Source: Theobroma cacao
Lineage: Eukaryota; Streptophyta; Magnoliopsida; Malvales; Malvaceae
Length of the DNA stretch: 64,000 nt
Direction: 5' to 3'
NCBI RefSeq assembly: GCF_000208745.1
Contig: NC_030854.1
Span: 37,658,059-37,722,058, forward strand
Positions 35,844 through 47,490 of the stretch are shown in pieces. Position 1 is the stretch's first letter. Every line of letters begins with the position of its first letter. Below the pieces are notes generated by a model. That model was given only the letters and a program-made list of their open reading frames with translations, ran no database searches and was not told the origin of the DNA. Made by a program: the position numbers and the translations under genes.

Positions 35844-37691
35844 ATGATGATGAGGACCTGGAAATGCACTTCTTCTCCTTCTTCTGTTTTGCAATTGCGT
35901 CTCCTTCTACTTGGTAACTCCCATTCTTTCTCTTCTCTTCCTTTCTTCTCCTTTTCTGTTTCTCCTCCTCTTTTCTTTTCTTCTTTCCAATCCCCTTTTT
36001 TCTCTACCTCTTCCTCCTGTTTCAAGAAATCCAGGTATGGGTTTCACAGGATTGATGATGCCTTGGATTTGTTCAATCACATGCTTCGCACCCGTCCCAT
36101 CCCTTCTATTGCTGAATTTACCCAATTAGTTAGTGCCATTGTTAGAATGAAGCATTATGAAACTGCTATTTCTCTGTTTGGACAAATGGAATTAATTGGA
36201 ATCAGACATGATGTTTATAGTTTCAGCATCTTGCTTAATTGTTTTTGTCGCTTGCATCGAACGGATTTTGGGTTTTCGCTTCTGGGAAAAATGTTGAAGC
36301 TGGGTATTCAACCAACTACCGTTACATTTACCACCCTCGCCAATGGGTTGTGTATTGAAGGTAAAATAGCTGAAGCAGTGGTGTTGTTTGATGACATTGT
36401 CAGGAATGGCTACCAAACTAATTTGATTACTTATAGTACGATAATTAATGGTCTTTGTAAAGCAGGATACACTAGTGCGGCTAGTAGATTGCTAAGGAAG
36501 ATGGAACAAAATAACTGCCTAATCGACATAGTGATATACAACACAATCATTGACAGTCTTTGTAAGGACAAGCTTGTACCTGAGGCTTTAAACCTTTTCT
36601 CTGAAATGACAGGTAAAGGCATTCTGCCAAATGTTGTGACTTATAGTTCCTTAATTCATGCTATGTGTAATTCAGGTCAGTGGAAGGAAGTTACTAGATT
36701 ATTGACTGAAATGGTTGCTAACAATTGCAAATTAGATGTTGTCTCTTATAATATTTTGGTTGATGCATTTTGCAAAGAAGGGAGGGTTTCAGAGGCTTGT
36801 GACATTGTTGAAGGAATGATTCAACAAATTGTTGACCCCAATACTATTACATATAATACATTGATGGATGGATATTGCTTGCAAGGCAAAATGGATGAGG
36901 CTAGAAAAGTTTTTAATTTGATGATTACTAAGGGTTGCGTACCTGATATTTATGGTTACAACATCTTGATCAATGGATGTTGTAAAGATCAAAAAATAGA
37001 TGAGGCCATGGCTCTCTTTCACGAAATGTCTCGAAATGGATTAGTACCTGACACTGTTACGTACAATGCTCTTATTAATGGCATGTGCCAACTAGGTAGA
37101 CTTTCAGCTGCACGACAACTTTTTGAAGAAATGAGTGCTTGTGGCCTAGTTCCAGATGCGATCACTTACTCTACTTTGTTACATGGCTTATGCAAGCATG
37201 GTCATGTTGATGAGGCGTTGGACAGTTTTCATATCATCCAGAACAGTGGGATAGAACCTTATATAGTCCACTATAATATCTTAATCGATGGCTTATTTCA
37301 AGTTGGGCAACTTAATTTTGCAAGGAAATTGTTTTGTGCACTACCAGTCAAAGGTTTACGGCCAGATGTTTACACTTGTAATATCATGATCAAAGGACTT
37401 TGTAAAGAAGGGCTACTAAAGGAAGCGTATGAATTATTTAGGAAAATGGAATTGAATGGCTGCTTGCAAAATAGTTGTTCTTACAATACAATAATCAAAG
37501 GATTTTTTCAAAACAACAATGTGTCAAGGGCAATGCAAATTTTACATGAGATGGTTGATAAAGGATTTTCTGCAGATTCTTCCACAGCGACAATGCTACT
37601 GGATCTATTATGTAGAGATGGAGGAGACCAATCTATTTTTGAGCTGCTTTGTAGAAACTGCGCAGATGATCAAAATGTCAACATGATATGA
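35844..37691 (+). CDS. P-class PPR protein, Rf-like (RFL) type
   Basis: Intronless gene of about 615 residues; an in-frame ATG at 35802 would add 14. I prefer 35844 (MMMRTWK) because the following 60 residues form a Ser/Phe-rich, basic organelle transit peptide with no acidic residues. About 14-15 tandem 35-residue PPR motifs fill the rest, with the consensus TYNTLIDGLCKEG...A..LF.EM...G..PD, and no E or DYW domain. The phrasing (SIAEF..L, FSLLGKMLKLGIQP, FCALPVKGLRPDVYT) is that of the Rf-like PPR clade. These bind specific mitochondrial, sometimes plastid, transcripts and guide cleavage or processing; RF proteins silence CMS transcripts. The target RNA cannot be read from the window. A broken second copy lies at about 46869-47490. 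Confidence 0.9.
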   Translation: MMMRTWKCTSSPSSVLQLRLLLLGNSHSFSSLPFFSFSVSPPLFFSSFQSPFFSTSSSCFKKSRYGFHRIDDALDLFNHMLRTRPIPSIAEFTQLVSAIVRMKHYETAISLFGQMELIGIRHDVYSFSILLNCFCRLHRTDFGFSLLGKMLKLGIQPTTVTFTTLANGLCIEGKIAEAVVLFDDIVRNGYQTNLITYSTIINGLCKAGYTSAASRLLRKMEQNNCLIDIVIYNTIIDSLCKDKLVPEALNLFSEMTGKGILPNVVTYSSLIHAMCNSGQWKEVTRLLTEMVANNCKLDVVSYNILVDAFCKEGRVSEACDIVEGMIQQIVDPNTITYNTLMDGYCLQGKMDEARKVFNLMITKGCVPDIYGYNILINGCCKDQKIDEAMALFHEMSRNGLVPDTVTYNALINGMCQLGRLSAARQLFEEMSACGLVPDAITYSTLLHGLCKHGHVDEALDSFHIIQNSGIEPYIVHYNILIDGLFQVGQLNFARKLFCALPVKGLRPDVYTCNIMIKGLCKEGLLKEAYELFRKMELNGCLQNSCSYNTIIKGFFQNNNVSRAMQILHEMVDKGFSADSSTATMLLDLLCRDGGDQSIFELLCRNCADDQNVNMI

Positions 37692-37947
37692 CTTGTTATC
37701 CATCAATCTTTGTTTATTAAATTCTATTCTAAAAGCTTTTGTATGCTGCAAAGAATTCAAGTAACCATAATTAAGTTTTGTCATTTGTTTTGGTGTTGTT
37801 ACTAGGTTGTGGTGGTTTGCAATTCTCATTTGCAGAAAATATAAAGAGTGGCCCTTCTATGCCTAGTGCTAATTGTTTCATGGTCTTTAAACTATTTCAG
37901 ATGCCGTGAACAATGGTAGATTCATACGAGGTTATTTCCAATATTTG

Positions 37948-39060
37948 TCGTGAAAAATTCAAGGAAAAAGCATCTTGTGTCTCCTTTTCTGATAATAGTG
38001 CAAAACTTATGTCAGGAGCACACTGGTTCAGGTTTTCACATGTACCGTAGATCAATAAAGTTCAAATCACATCTAAAATTTCTCGACTTCCATCAACCAT
38101 ATTGATTCCTTTGTCACATTTTTAGCTTGAGTTCTATTATCTGATACAAAAGGTTTATTTGTATATTTCTGCAATCAGATGTAGAGGGATTTTATTCATT
38201 AGGCATGTCTGGAATTCCATGGATTATAATGTCAGAGGCTAGTCAACAACTTCTGTCTTGATTTCGTCATTCATTTAATGTATAGCTAATAGACGGTCTT
38301 TTCTTTTCCCAGATATTTCCTGTAAATATAAAGGGCTCAGCTGGAAGCCTTTGCAACCTGGTGAACTGGTTTTGTTCTTGGGTTGTTTCTTACACTTTCA
38401 ACTTCTTACTCCAACGGAGCTCTGCTGGTGATGCCTAATGCCACTCTTTCCCTGATTATTCTCTCTGTGTCATTACTTCCACTGGGGTTATCATACTAAA
38501 CCATTAATCATTACACTATTCCTGGAACATTCTTCATATTTTCAAGCATTTCTGGGCTAGCCATCAGATTCATTGCAAAGCTAGTGCCGGAGACAAAGGG
38601 GCGAACACTAGAAGAAATTCAAGCATCAATGACTCACAGTGTATGATAAGAAATACAGGCAGACTGACAAATTTAATCATGGTGGGGGATTCAACTGCAT
38701 TGATCAAGACATATTCCAGCATTCATCTATGCCTTAGGCTCAGCAGGATGCTTGTTCTTGACCTTGTTTAATTTGCATCTACCGTTATGGTTTTTTCATG
38801 AGTACATCAAATGAAGATAAGATCAAATAGAAGAAAATCCATCTTTCAGGCCAATCTGCTTTGCTTTCAGGCTTGGCAAAAAACAAGTTAAAGCTTGAGG
38901 GACAGCAAGACGGGCCTGGTCCAAAAAATCAGGCTGGGAAACTAAAGATTAAAGTCAACTTCTCACAGATTTCACGCAGCTCAACTTTCCACTTCTAGGA
39001 AAATGGAATTACAGTTGAAGTCTCACTTGTCGCAAATTATCGTTCAAATGTTTCAAGACA
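37948..39060 (+). pseudogene. 3' fragment of a D-like ERD6 transporter (exons 16-18)
   Basis: Homologous to 33640-34745 of copy D, introns and 3' flank included, so it is a DNA-level duplication. The exon 16 equivalent (from about 38180) has a small deletion giving TAG right after its first ATG, but keeps TGG in GIPW where D has TGA. Its donor is GC instead of GT. Exon 17 is open. The acceptor before exon 18 is ctgg instead of cagg. The C-terminal frame still ends PETKGR...[10 protein letters not shown] with stop at 38644-38646. Upstream, the match ends at about 37947, where PPR-gene flanking sequence begins. Confidence 0.85.
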
Positions 39061-41014
39061 TGATGTTTTTCTTAGATTTTGGTGGAAAGGCATGACCCCT
39101 TTTGGTACTTTCTTCCTGTCTTATGAACTAAAAAATTCAACCCCTTAACCACCTCCAGGACCTGAAGAACTCCATTGACAAATCAGGGATTAGCTTGGTA
39201 ACAATATCTATCTCGCAGCTGGAAGAAATTAAGGTGGCTAGATTTCTTGTTTCTTCTAATTAAAAAAATTAAGATTTTGGGTATTATCCATAATCTTCAT
39301 TATTAAAAATAAAGTGAAAATTAGATTTTGCCATTTTGGGTTTGGATTAAAGAAAGGATTGTTGATCCATCAACAAGATTTGTTATAGTGCTTTAACTCA
39401 TTCACAAAGATTAGGGTTGTTGGAGTATCTAATCCAACATTATCTGGATTTTTTAACAATAATTTCTCCAATAATGTACTCAACTCTATTGAAGGGGTGG
39501 GTCCCATCTTTCATTATCATAAATGCCACCCTACATGCCTACATTTTCTGTTTGCTTTTATCAAACCAAACTATAAAGTCAAAGTTGCTTCCACAAGCAA
39601 CAGGCAACAAATTCAATATTTAATCAGTAGGGAACAAGAATTAAATAAAGAAAAAAAAAGGTCTAATAGTAGCTTCTTGCCTAAAAGTTGGGTTTAAAAT
39701 ATTAGCATGTTTTTGTTATGAGACAAATAAAGAATGGATGCTGCATTAGCAATAATTGATGGCTTATTTGACTTGTAATCATATGCATATCTATATGTAC
39801 CAAACAAAAATCATATGCATATATATGATTAATGTATATCTTGTTTTCTTCTCAAATACAAAAAAAAAAAAAAACACATGAAATTCAAAATAAAATGTAT
39901 TTCAAATTATTCAAAATATAGTATTTTTCACTTGTTATAAAAATAGATATCATGCACAGCCAATTTCACATGTTCGATTCAAAATGTCTTATGTAAAATC
40001 TCAAGATATCAAAGATAAATTTACATATATTGAGCAAAATCATAATCAGAATTCAACAAAAAAATTCATACATTAAAAAAAATATTATTCCAAAATTAGA
40101 ACAATGATATCATATATAATTATATACATTTTCATGCTCAACATTATTTAATAAATTGAGAGAAAATATGATAAATACTACATGACAATAAAATTCACAT
40201 TAAGATTGATTTTCATAAAATGAAAACATCAAATAGATATCAAGTTATTTACCTAATTTGCTAAAACCAAAAATCTAAGATCAAACATTAAAATCTTTTT
40301 GAAGCTTGAAAAAATAAAACTTCAACTTTGAGATGATGATGATGCTAACACTTGAGAAATTAGAAAATCACGTTAATAACGTGTTGTGAAATATAACTTA
40401 AAAAAATATTTATGAGATAAAAGTATTAATAAAGTAAAAAAAATTAATTAAAATATATGTATTTACAAATGAAGTAAGAAATCTATTTATAGGCTAATAA
40501 CCCTTATGAAAATAGAATTTACAAGATAAATATAATGTTATGGGATTTGATTTAGATTGGTTAAACCTAAATTTTAATCAAATCTAATCAAATTACACTC
40601 CTATGTTTGTCTTGCTAGACTACTTGATCCGTGTCAGCCACTTGGCCTGGTCTGAACTCTTGGATTGTGAAATAATAGATATTCACACATATATTTAAAT
40701 TTGATATATTAAAAAAAATAAAAAATTTAAAAAAATCGAATAGCTGCACATTTTTTATTTTTTTAAAGAAAACTTATCTTTCACGAAATAAACCGAACAT
40801 AAATAAATAAAAAGCATTAGGTTAAGTCATTTATCTAAACATAGAAATTAAATGATACCTAACAAATTGACAAAAGAAAAATAGTACGTGGGCCATTTTC
40901 TTAACAATAGTGCTAATCATACACGTTTTCCATGGAAGACAAGTCTAATTCTTCTTTAAGTTGGTTTGTTTTCAAGCACTTTTCTATATGTATAGTCTGA
41001 TGCAAAATAGGAAA
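39061..41014. other. Intergenic upstream of transporter E
   Basis: AT-rich, with a poly(A) run near 39860-39874 and no recognisable gene. The core tacgtgggcc at 40885-40894 contains an ABRE-like ACGTGG about 125 bp before the start codon of E; this is only a candidate site. Confidence 0.45.
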
Positions 41015-44000
41015 ATGGAGAGGGAAAGCATGGAGGAAGGGCTGTTAACAGGGTATCAACCAAATGAACCAAACCCTTCTAGCAATGGAACCGGCAACCT
41101 TGCCATGCCATTGCCACCATCGACAGCTTCCTCGCTCAGGCCTGTTCTTGTCTTCAGCACGTTTGTTGCTGTCTGTGGCTCTTTCTGTTATGGCTGTGCT
41201 GTAAGTTCTTCTTCTTCTTCATTCTGTAAGGTTTTTTTCCTTTGTCCAAAAAGAAGAGTAGCATCAGTTTGATGAAGTATTCTAAATTTGGAAATGTTTT
41301 AAGCTATGTTTTCAGTTTTATTTTTCATTTGGAAATTGAAAACCATTGAAACATTTACATTACAGAAAGAAAGTTTAAAGTCAAACCTTTTACGTATTAT
41401 ATATATATATGTATTATATTATTATGAGCCAAATATATGAACATTCAATGTCAAAGAGAAAGTGCTAAGAAGAAGCAATTTCATAATTTAGACCATGTTA
41501 TGGCTTTACTCTATCAACTACTTAAAAAAATGTGAATTAACTACTTTGCTGGATAATACATATATTTTAGTTATTGAAATGTACACTTTGTTAGTATTAA
41601 CGGATTTGATTTTTAGACTATGAACTATATATATATTTTTTTGAAAATTAAGATTATGAACTATATATAGACACTATATATTGCATTTAGGACTCCTTTT
41701 TGATATATCAGATCGGTCTTTATGATTAGGTTTCATTTTGCCTTGAACTTAAAGATATGTATCTACCCAAAATTCCACACTCAGTTGTAAGTGACAAGAC
41801 TATGATTTAAGACTTAGATGTAACCATTTTGATTATGAATTTTATCACTTATAGTTTGAGTTGAAGTAATAATTGGAATGTTAGCTGTAAGAAAAATTAA
41901 AATGTGACAGAAGGGTTTGGTGTACGATCCAATAATTTGGATAGCCAGAGCATGGAAAACGAATCCCAAGAACGGGTTCTTGTCTTTTCCAACAAGTTTT
42001 TGATAGAATCTAGCAGTCAAAACAAACTTTGTTCCAACTTCTTACTGTAAAAGATGATGTTCGGGTAGTTGTTGGGTTACAATGAAACAACATTTGAGCA
42101 AGGCCAACCACATATAACCTGTTCACAAGCTCAAAAAGATGAAGAATCGAAAATAACTTTGATTATATTTGGTAACAATGATCGAATTGATATAAAAAAA
42201 TAATCATGCTTTCTTGACACCAGCTTGGTTATTCATCACCGGCAGAGTCTGGGATCATGGAAGATTTGGGCCTCTCTGTGGCAGCAGTTAGTACACCCCC
42301 AATCTTTTCTTTCTGTCTTTTTTTTCTTTGGAAAGGGCAAACTCATGTATCAAGCTTCAACTTACTTAAAACGCAAGAAAGCTTAAGCTCAAGTTCAGTT
42401 TCTAATCTTTGTTAACAATTGGATGTGCTGCAAAAAAATATTCATGATGGCAATATCATCAATGTGCAGTACTCCGTTTTTGGTTCAATCATGACAGTTG
42501 GAGGAATGGTGGGTGCAATTTTAAGTGGGAAGCTAGCAGATCTTATTGGTCGTAGACGTGTAAGTGTTTTTATTTTTGGAGATATCATAAGATTTCAACT
42601 TGAAGTGAATGCATAATGGTTCATTCCTCTGTGTTGATGCTTTGAGACAGACAATGTGGTTCTCTGAAGTATTCTGCACTGCCGGTTGGCTTGCAATAGC
42701 ATTTGGACAGGTTAGCTTCCACTTTGAATTCTTTCCCTCCCAAAGCTATGCTCCATTTGATCGTAGAGTTTCTTGCAAAAATCTCCTGCTACATCCATTA
42801 GTGAGGCACTAAGGTCTTGCTTATGAAACTTCTGGGTTCTGTAGTTCTATGTTTGCTTATTTGTAAGACGATCTTAAATAGTAAATGTTCAATTCTTGTT
42901 GGAAGAATGCTTTGTGGCTGGACATTGGGAGGCTGTTAATCGGATTTGGAGTTGCGATGCTTTGTTATGTGGTAATTGTACTGAGTTCAATCATACGTAC
43001 ATGCAGTTTGTAATTTACTTACACAATTAGATGTCTGATGATACCTGAACTTTCCACAACAAGCAGGTACCTGTTTACATAGCAGAAATAACACCTAAAA
43101 GTCTCCGGGGTTCATTTGCATCAACAAATCAAGTAATACTAAACCTTTATTAACAATATGCTGTTTCAACATATCACTTATGGATCTGGGTTTTCGCAAG
43201 CATGCAGTTGATGACTACTTCTGGTTTTGCAATTGTATTTTTCACTGGGACCTTCATTTCATGGCGTGTCCTGGCTATGATCAGTATATCCTTATGCCCT
43301 TCTGTTTTTCTATTAACTTAAGCCAAAGGTAGTGTTAGTGTAGTTCTGTTTCTAACAAATTCTGTTTTCTTCAGGTGCTGTTCCCTGTGTAGCACAGATA
43401 ATAGGCTTGTTTTTCATTCCAGAGTCCCCTAGATGGCTGGTTAGTCTGACTCAATTGTGTGGCCAATCCTAGGATGCTTTTTAAGTCCATAACATGTCAG
43501 AGCCCTGATCTAAAAGAAATAATGCACTTCATTCTTCATTTTTCTTTGAGTTGATGCAAAGTAATGCCCAAAAGATGACCATTTCTACAGGCAAAATTTG
43601 GTCGAGAAAAAGAGTTTGAAGCTGCTTTGAAGCGACTTAGAGGAGAGGATGCGGATATATCTGAAGAAGCAGCTGACATCAGAGTAGCCTTTCAGCTTCA
43701 TATCTTTTTTTTAATTCTTCTTTTCATTTTCTGCCATAAAACCAAGTAACGACTTAGTTTTCTCATGATAACAAGAAATGTTATGTGCTTCCATTCTCTT
43801 GTAGGATTATATGGAAACTCTCCAGCAACACACAGAAGCTAGGTTCCTGGAATTGTTCCAGAGGAGATATGCTAATTCACTCATTGTGAGCTCAGAATAG
43901 CAATAGATTAATAAACTGCAATCACCTTTTGTGATTTGCCTGATCATTCTATAATATATGATTTCTTGGAATTGGCAGGTTGGAGTTGGCCTAATGCTAT

Positions 44001-45282
44001 TGCAACAACTCGGAGGAAACAGTGCAATGGTATTTTATGCTGGCAGCATATTTGTAGAAGCTGGTAACTTTAGTCCTTCTATGTTGGTTCCTATAATTAT
44101 TTCAGTAGCAGTGAATTTCTTGTAAGCAATAAAATTTTAATGGTATTAGAAAAAAGTGACAACGGAAATTCTTTGCAACAGGTTTATCTGCTACCATTGG
44201 CCTTCAAGTTGTAGCTATTTTACAGGTAACTTCCTCTTCCAACTTTTAGTGAATGTCAAATTTTGCTTCAAGCATTTTTGAGACACATCAACAAGCTTTT
44301 CTTGCAGATTCCAGTAGCTATTTTAGGTTTATTTTTGATGGATAGATCTGGTAGACGACCACTTCTAATGGTTAGTGTTGTAAAGAATTCATTCTAAGGT
44401 AGTGAAACTGTTGAACAACAAGTCAGAAATGTAGTATTCCAATTTAAGCAGGTATCTGCAAGTGGAGCGTGCTTCTCCTGCTTCCTTATAGGACTGTCAT
44501 TCTGCTTTAAGGTATAACAAGTTAAGTTTAGATATTTTCTTCAAACGATTGTTTTTTCTTTTCTAAATGTTTATAGTTTCTCTTTCTAAAAACGTTTCTT
44601 TTCTTTTATATCAGGAACTCCCCCACCTGAAGGCACTTACTCCCATTCTAGCACTTACTGGCTTTTTGGTACTTCAGTCTAACCAAAAGATGTTTGTTTC
44701 CCTGTATATTCTTCAAACTTTGGCCAAACTATATATAAATTGATCCATACTGCAAACTCAGGTCGTTGCTACAGCTTACACAATAGGCTTGGGAGGAATA
44801 CCATGGATTATAATGTCTGAGGTATGTAACATTTCAGGATCGAATGCCTGCATCCTTGCTAACAGTTATTACTTACATGAATTTAACATATCAAGGTTGC
44901 CCAATAGCTGGAGACAAGACATCCATTTGACTAAAACATGTCCATAATCTTTGTCAGATATTCCCTATAAATGTCAAAGCTCAAGCTGGAAGCCTGGTGA
45001 CTTTAGTCAATTGGTCCGTTTCTTGGATTATTACCTACACTTTCAATTTCATGATGGAATGGAGCTCGGCAGGTCATCCCTCTCTCCCTCTCTAACAGAT
45101 CAGTAACCAAGACGACATGACTACTGAACTAAAATGTATTGGCAAACATCATCATTGCAGGAACATTCTTCTTTTTCTCTGTAGTTGGGGGCTTAACTGT
45201 TCTATTCGCTGCCAAGTTGGTTCCAGAGACGAAGGGAAGAACACTTGAGGAAATACAAGCATCACTTACTCCTTTTCTGTAA
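41015..45282 (+). CDS. ERD6-like: ERD6-like sugar transporter E, intact
   Basis: Eighteen exons: 41015-41200, 42224-42286, 42470-42559, 42651-42710, 42906-42971, 43067-43132, 43208-43283, 43375-43439, 43591-43683, 43805-43885, 43979-44063, 44182-44225, 44308-44370, 44452-44511, 44615-44668, 44762-44821, 44958-45072, 45161-45282. They join to 482 residues without a stop. Motifs: LIGRRR at 108-113, PESPRWL at 218-224, QQLGG in exon 11, GRRPLL in exon 13, GGIPW in exon 16 and PETKGR at 464-469. The exon 17 donor (gcag/gtcatc) and exon 2 donor (gca/gttagt) are weak but keep GT. Start: the ATG at 41015 is the first that gives the family's hydrophilic N-terminus; an upstream in-frame extension has no family match. 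Twelve-span MFS hexose carrier by family. Intron 1 is about 1 kb, unusually long for this array. Confidence 0.88.
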
Positions 45283-46542
45283 TAAGCATGAATTCACCAA
45301 TATCTAAAAACAATATACATATGGGAAATATACACATAATAAGCTCTATTATTGGGGCCGTTAATAGGCCTCCGAAACCTGACCCCAACAGTTTTAGTAA
45401 AAAATCCATGCAATTCACTACTGGAAGAAACAGTATGACCTCACGGCTATATCGTCTGATATTAATTGTCATGATTCACAGCTTTACATTTTTGTCTCAT
45501 AAGTTGAAGGTGGTATAAACTCTTATATTTTTAATATCACTCTACTATATAGTCGATGTGAGATTCATGGCTCTCTTTTCTAAAATCATGACATCTTCTT
45601 TTATTCCCTGTTGGGAGTTTCTCTTCGGCATGAAACTTTGTAACTTGTTGGGAGTATTATTTTAACTATGTAAGATTTGTGTCTACGCAAAGACCGTGAC
45701 ACTATGCGTTTGTTTCACAAGAAAGATATGTACGGAAGGACATTTGAGCAGCCCTCTAAGGATTATGGTGGAGTTATGCCAGATATGATGTTGTGGGTTT
45801 TATTGATTATACTTAAAAGGTTAGGAATTTTGCTTTTTGTTTTGTTTTGCGTTACAAAGTCTCTCACTCTTGATCTTAAGAAATTTCATGTTTCTCTGCA
45901 AGTCTTATTGGGACTTTGCTTTTTGTTATTCTCCTTTGTGAGAAATTATGAGCAATAATATTCTTGCCTTTAAAAAAGAAAAAAAAAAAAAAACAAGGAA
46001 GGATATTTGAGCGGGCCTCTGTTTAGCAGCAGAGATTAGTCTGGTATGAATCATTGAATAACCTGTTAAATGGCTCCTTCTGTTGACTGGAAACAGAAAT
46101 GTATTTAAGGGGTAAATACTGAGATATGGGAAGGTTTCTGTTCTTTCAAATTACCATATATCTCATGAAACATGGGATTCTTGGTTCCCCATGTGAACTG
46201 GTGGTTAAAATTAATTTTCTTGGGTGTACAGCTTTAGCAGATGAATTGTCCTCTGCCCCCAAATAAAGAGAAGAAAGAACTTCAGCAGATGAATTAATCT
46301 ACCTTTACTAAAGCTAGTAAACTGGCAGTAGATGGGGTCTGTCACATTCTATTTTGTTGTATCAGCATAGTACTCCAACATGATAATTCATTTTGATTCA
46401 GTAAAGCAATATTAAGTTGCAAATTGGAATAAGCAAAATGTGCCTTCACATGTCATGAGACGATGTTTCACTGGCCTAATACCCTTTACAAATAAAACCA
46501 ACCTCCCCCCACACAACAAGAGCAAACAACAAAAAACTCTCC
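45283..46542. other. Intergenic: transporter E flank and promoter of the truncated DMP copy
   Basis: The stretch from about 45600 to 46540 is homologous in pieces to 55130-56474 downstream of transporter F, showing that the whole [transporter-DMP] block was duplicated. It holds the retroposed piece listed separately. At 46487-46494 the TATAAATA of the intact DMP promoter is TACAAATA here. Confidence 0.6.
45758..45996 (+). mobile_element. Poly(A)-tailed retroposed insertion, about 239 bp
   Basis: Flanked by 24-bp direct repeats (45734-45757 and 45997-46020; both begin ggaagga and end cctct; 21 of 24 identical) and ending in an A-rich tail before the right repeat. The homologous place after transporter F (about 55185-55209) is uninterrupted, an empty site. 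This is the signature of LINE-mediated insertion. The body matches nothing I recognise: it could be a truncated LINE, a SINE or a 3' cDNA end. Confidence 0.7.
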
Positions 46543-46821
46543 ATGGCAATAATCAGACCTGGTCTTCAACAATCTGCCCAAAAGGCCCTACCAGGCTCGG
46601 CCAACCTAGCAAACTTGCTTCCAACAGGCAACGTCTTCGTGCTCCAAACCCTTATAATTTCATTCTCCAACAATGGAAACTGTGAAATGACTCACATGTA
46701 CATGACCTTAGCACTAGGTGCCATTTTACTTTGTTTACTTACTTGCTTCTTATCTTCCTTCACTGACAGCTTCGTGGGCGAAGATGGCAAGCTTTACTAC
46801 CTGCACAGCAAAAGAAAATGA
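46543..46821 (+). pseudogene. Truncated DMP (DUF679) copy joined to PPR sequence
   Basis: The first 86 codons match the intact DMP gene at 56475: SAQKALPGSANLANLLPTG, then TMs 1 and 2, then SFTDSFVGEDGKLYY. Homology stops exactly after the TAC ending LYY (46800). The frame continues for six unrelated codons (LHSKRK) and stops at 46821. A fragment of a PPR gene follows. The open frame would give a 92-residue protein with only two of four membrane spans. The upstream TATA-like box is changed. Whether it is transcribed is unknown. Confidence 0.85.
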
Positions 46822-46868
46822 GTTCATGATCAAAGAAAATGAGTTCATGTTCAAAGAAATGATAAAAG

Positions 46869-47490
46869 CTTTACTAAATGCGATATGCCAACTAGGGAGA
46901 CTTTCGACTGCATGATAAATTTTTACAGAAATGAGTTCTCGTGGCCTGGTTCCAGACGTAATTACTTACTCACTTTGTTACATGGCTTATGCAAGCATGG
47001 TCATGTTCATGAGACATTGGACATTTTTCGTGTTATCCACAACAATGGTATAGAGCCGTACACAGTCCACTATAATATCTTAATTGATGGCTTGTTTCAA
47101 GTTGGGCAACTTAATGTTGCAAGGAAATTATGTTGTGCACTACCGGTCAAAGGGTTGCATCCCAGTGTTTACACTTGGAGTATCATGATCAAAGGACTTT
47201 GTAAAGAAGGGTTGCCAAATGAAGCATATGAATTATTTAAGAAAATGGACCTGAATGGCTGCTTGCAAGATAGTTGTTCTTACAATGTAATGATCAAAGG
47301 ATTTTTTCAAAACAATGATGTGTCAAGGGCAATGCAAATTTTACATGAAATTGTTGATAAAGGATTTTCTGCAGATTCTTCAACTGCAAGAATGCTACTG
47401 GATATATTGTGTAGAGATGGAGGAGATCAATCTATTTTCGAGCTGCTTGGTAGAAACTGTGAAGATGATCAAAATCTCAACATGAAATGA
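46869..47490 (+). pseudogene. 3' fragment of an Rf-like PPR gene
   Basis: Matches 37080-37691 of the intact PPR gene, about five C-terminal repeats, and the homology continues to about 47720 beyond the stop. Lesions: the CGA of the intact copy's gcacgacaa is TGA here (gcatgataa, near 46914), and a 2-bp deletion (ttactcactttg for ttactctactttg, near 46970) shifts the frame. Downstream, the repeats from LLHGLCKHGHV to the C-terminus remain open and end NLNMK with TGA at 47488-47490. The 5' two-thirds of the gene is absent, replaced by the DMP fragment. Confidence 0.88.

Noticed and set aside
35774..36125. Lys/Glu/Arg-rich antisense frames at the PPR start
   Set aside because: They are the reverse of the Ser/Phe-rich transit peptide and its T/C-rich codons.
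40961..41014. Longer N-terminus for transporter E from 40961
   Set aside because: The extra residues are hydrophobic and absent from paralogues; the ATG at 41015 fits the family.
45758..45960. Possible coding gene in the 93-codon frame around 45677-45958
   Set aside because: The frame crosses the left target duplication of the retroposed insertion and has no family resemblance.
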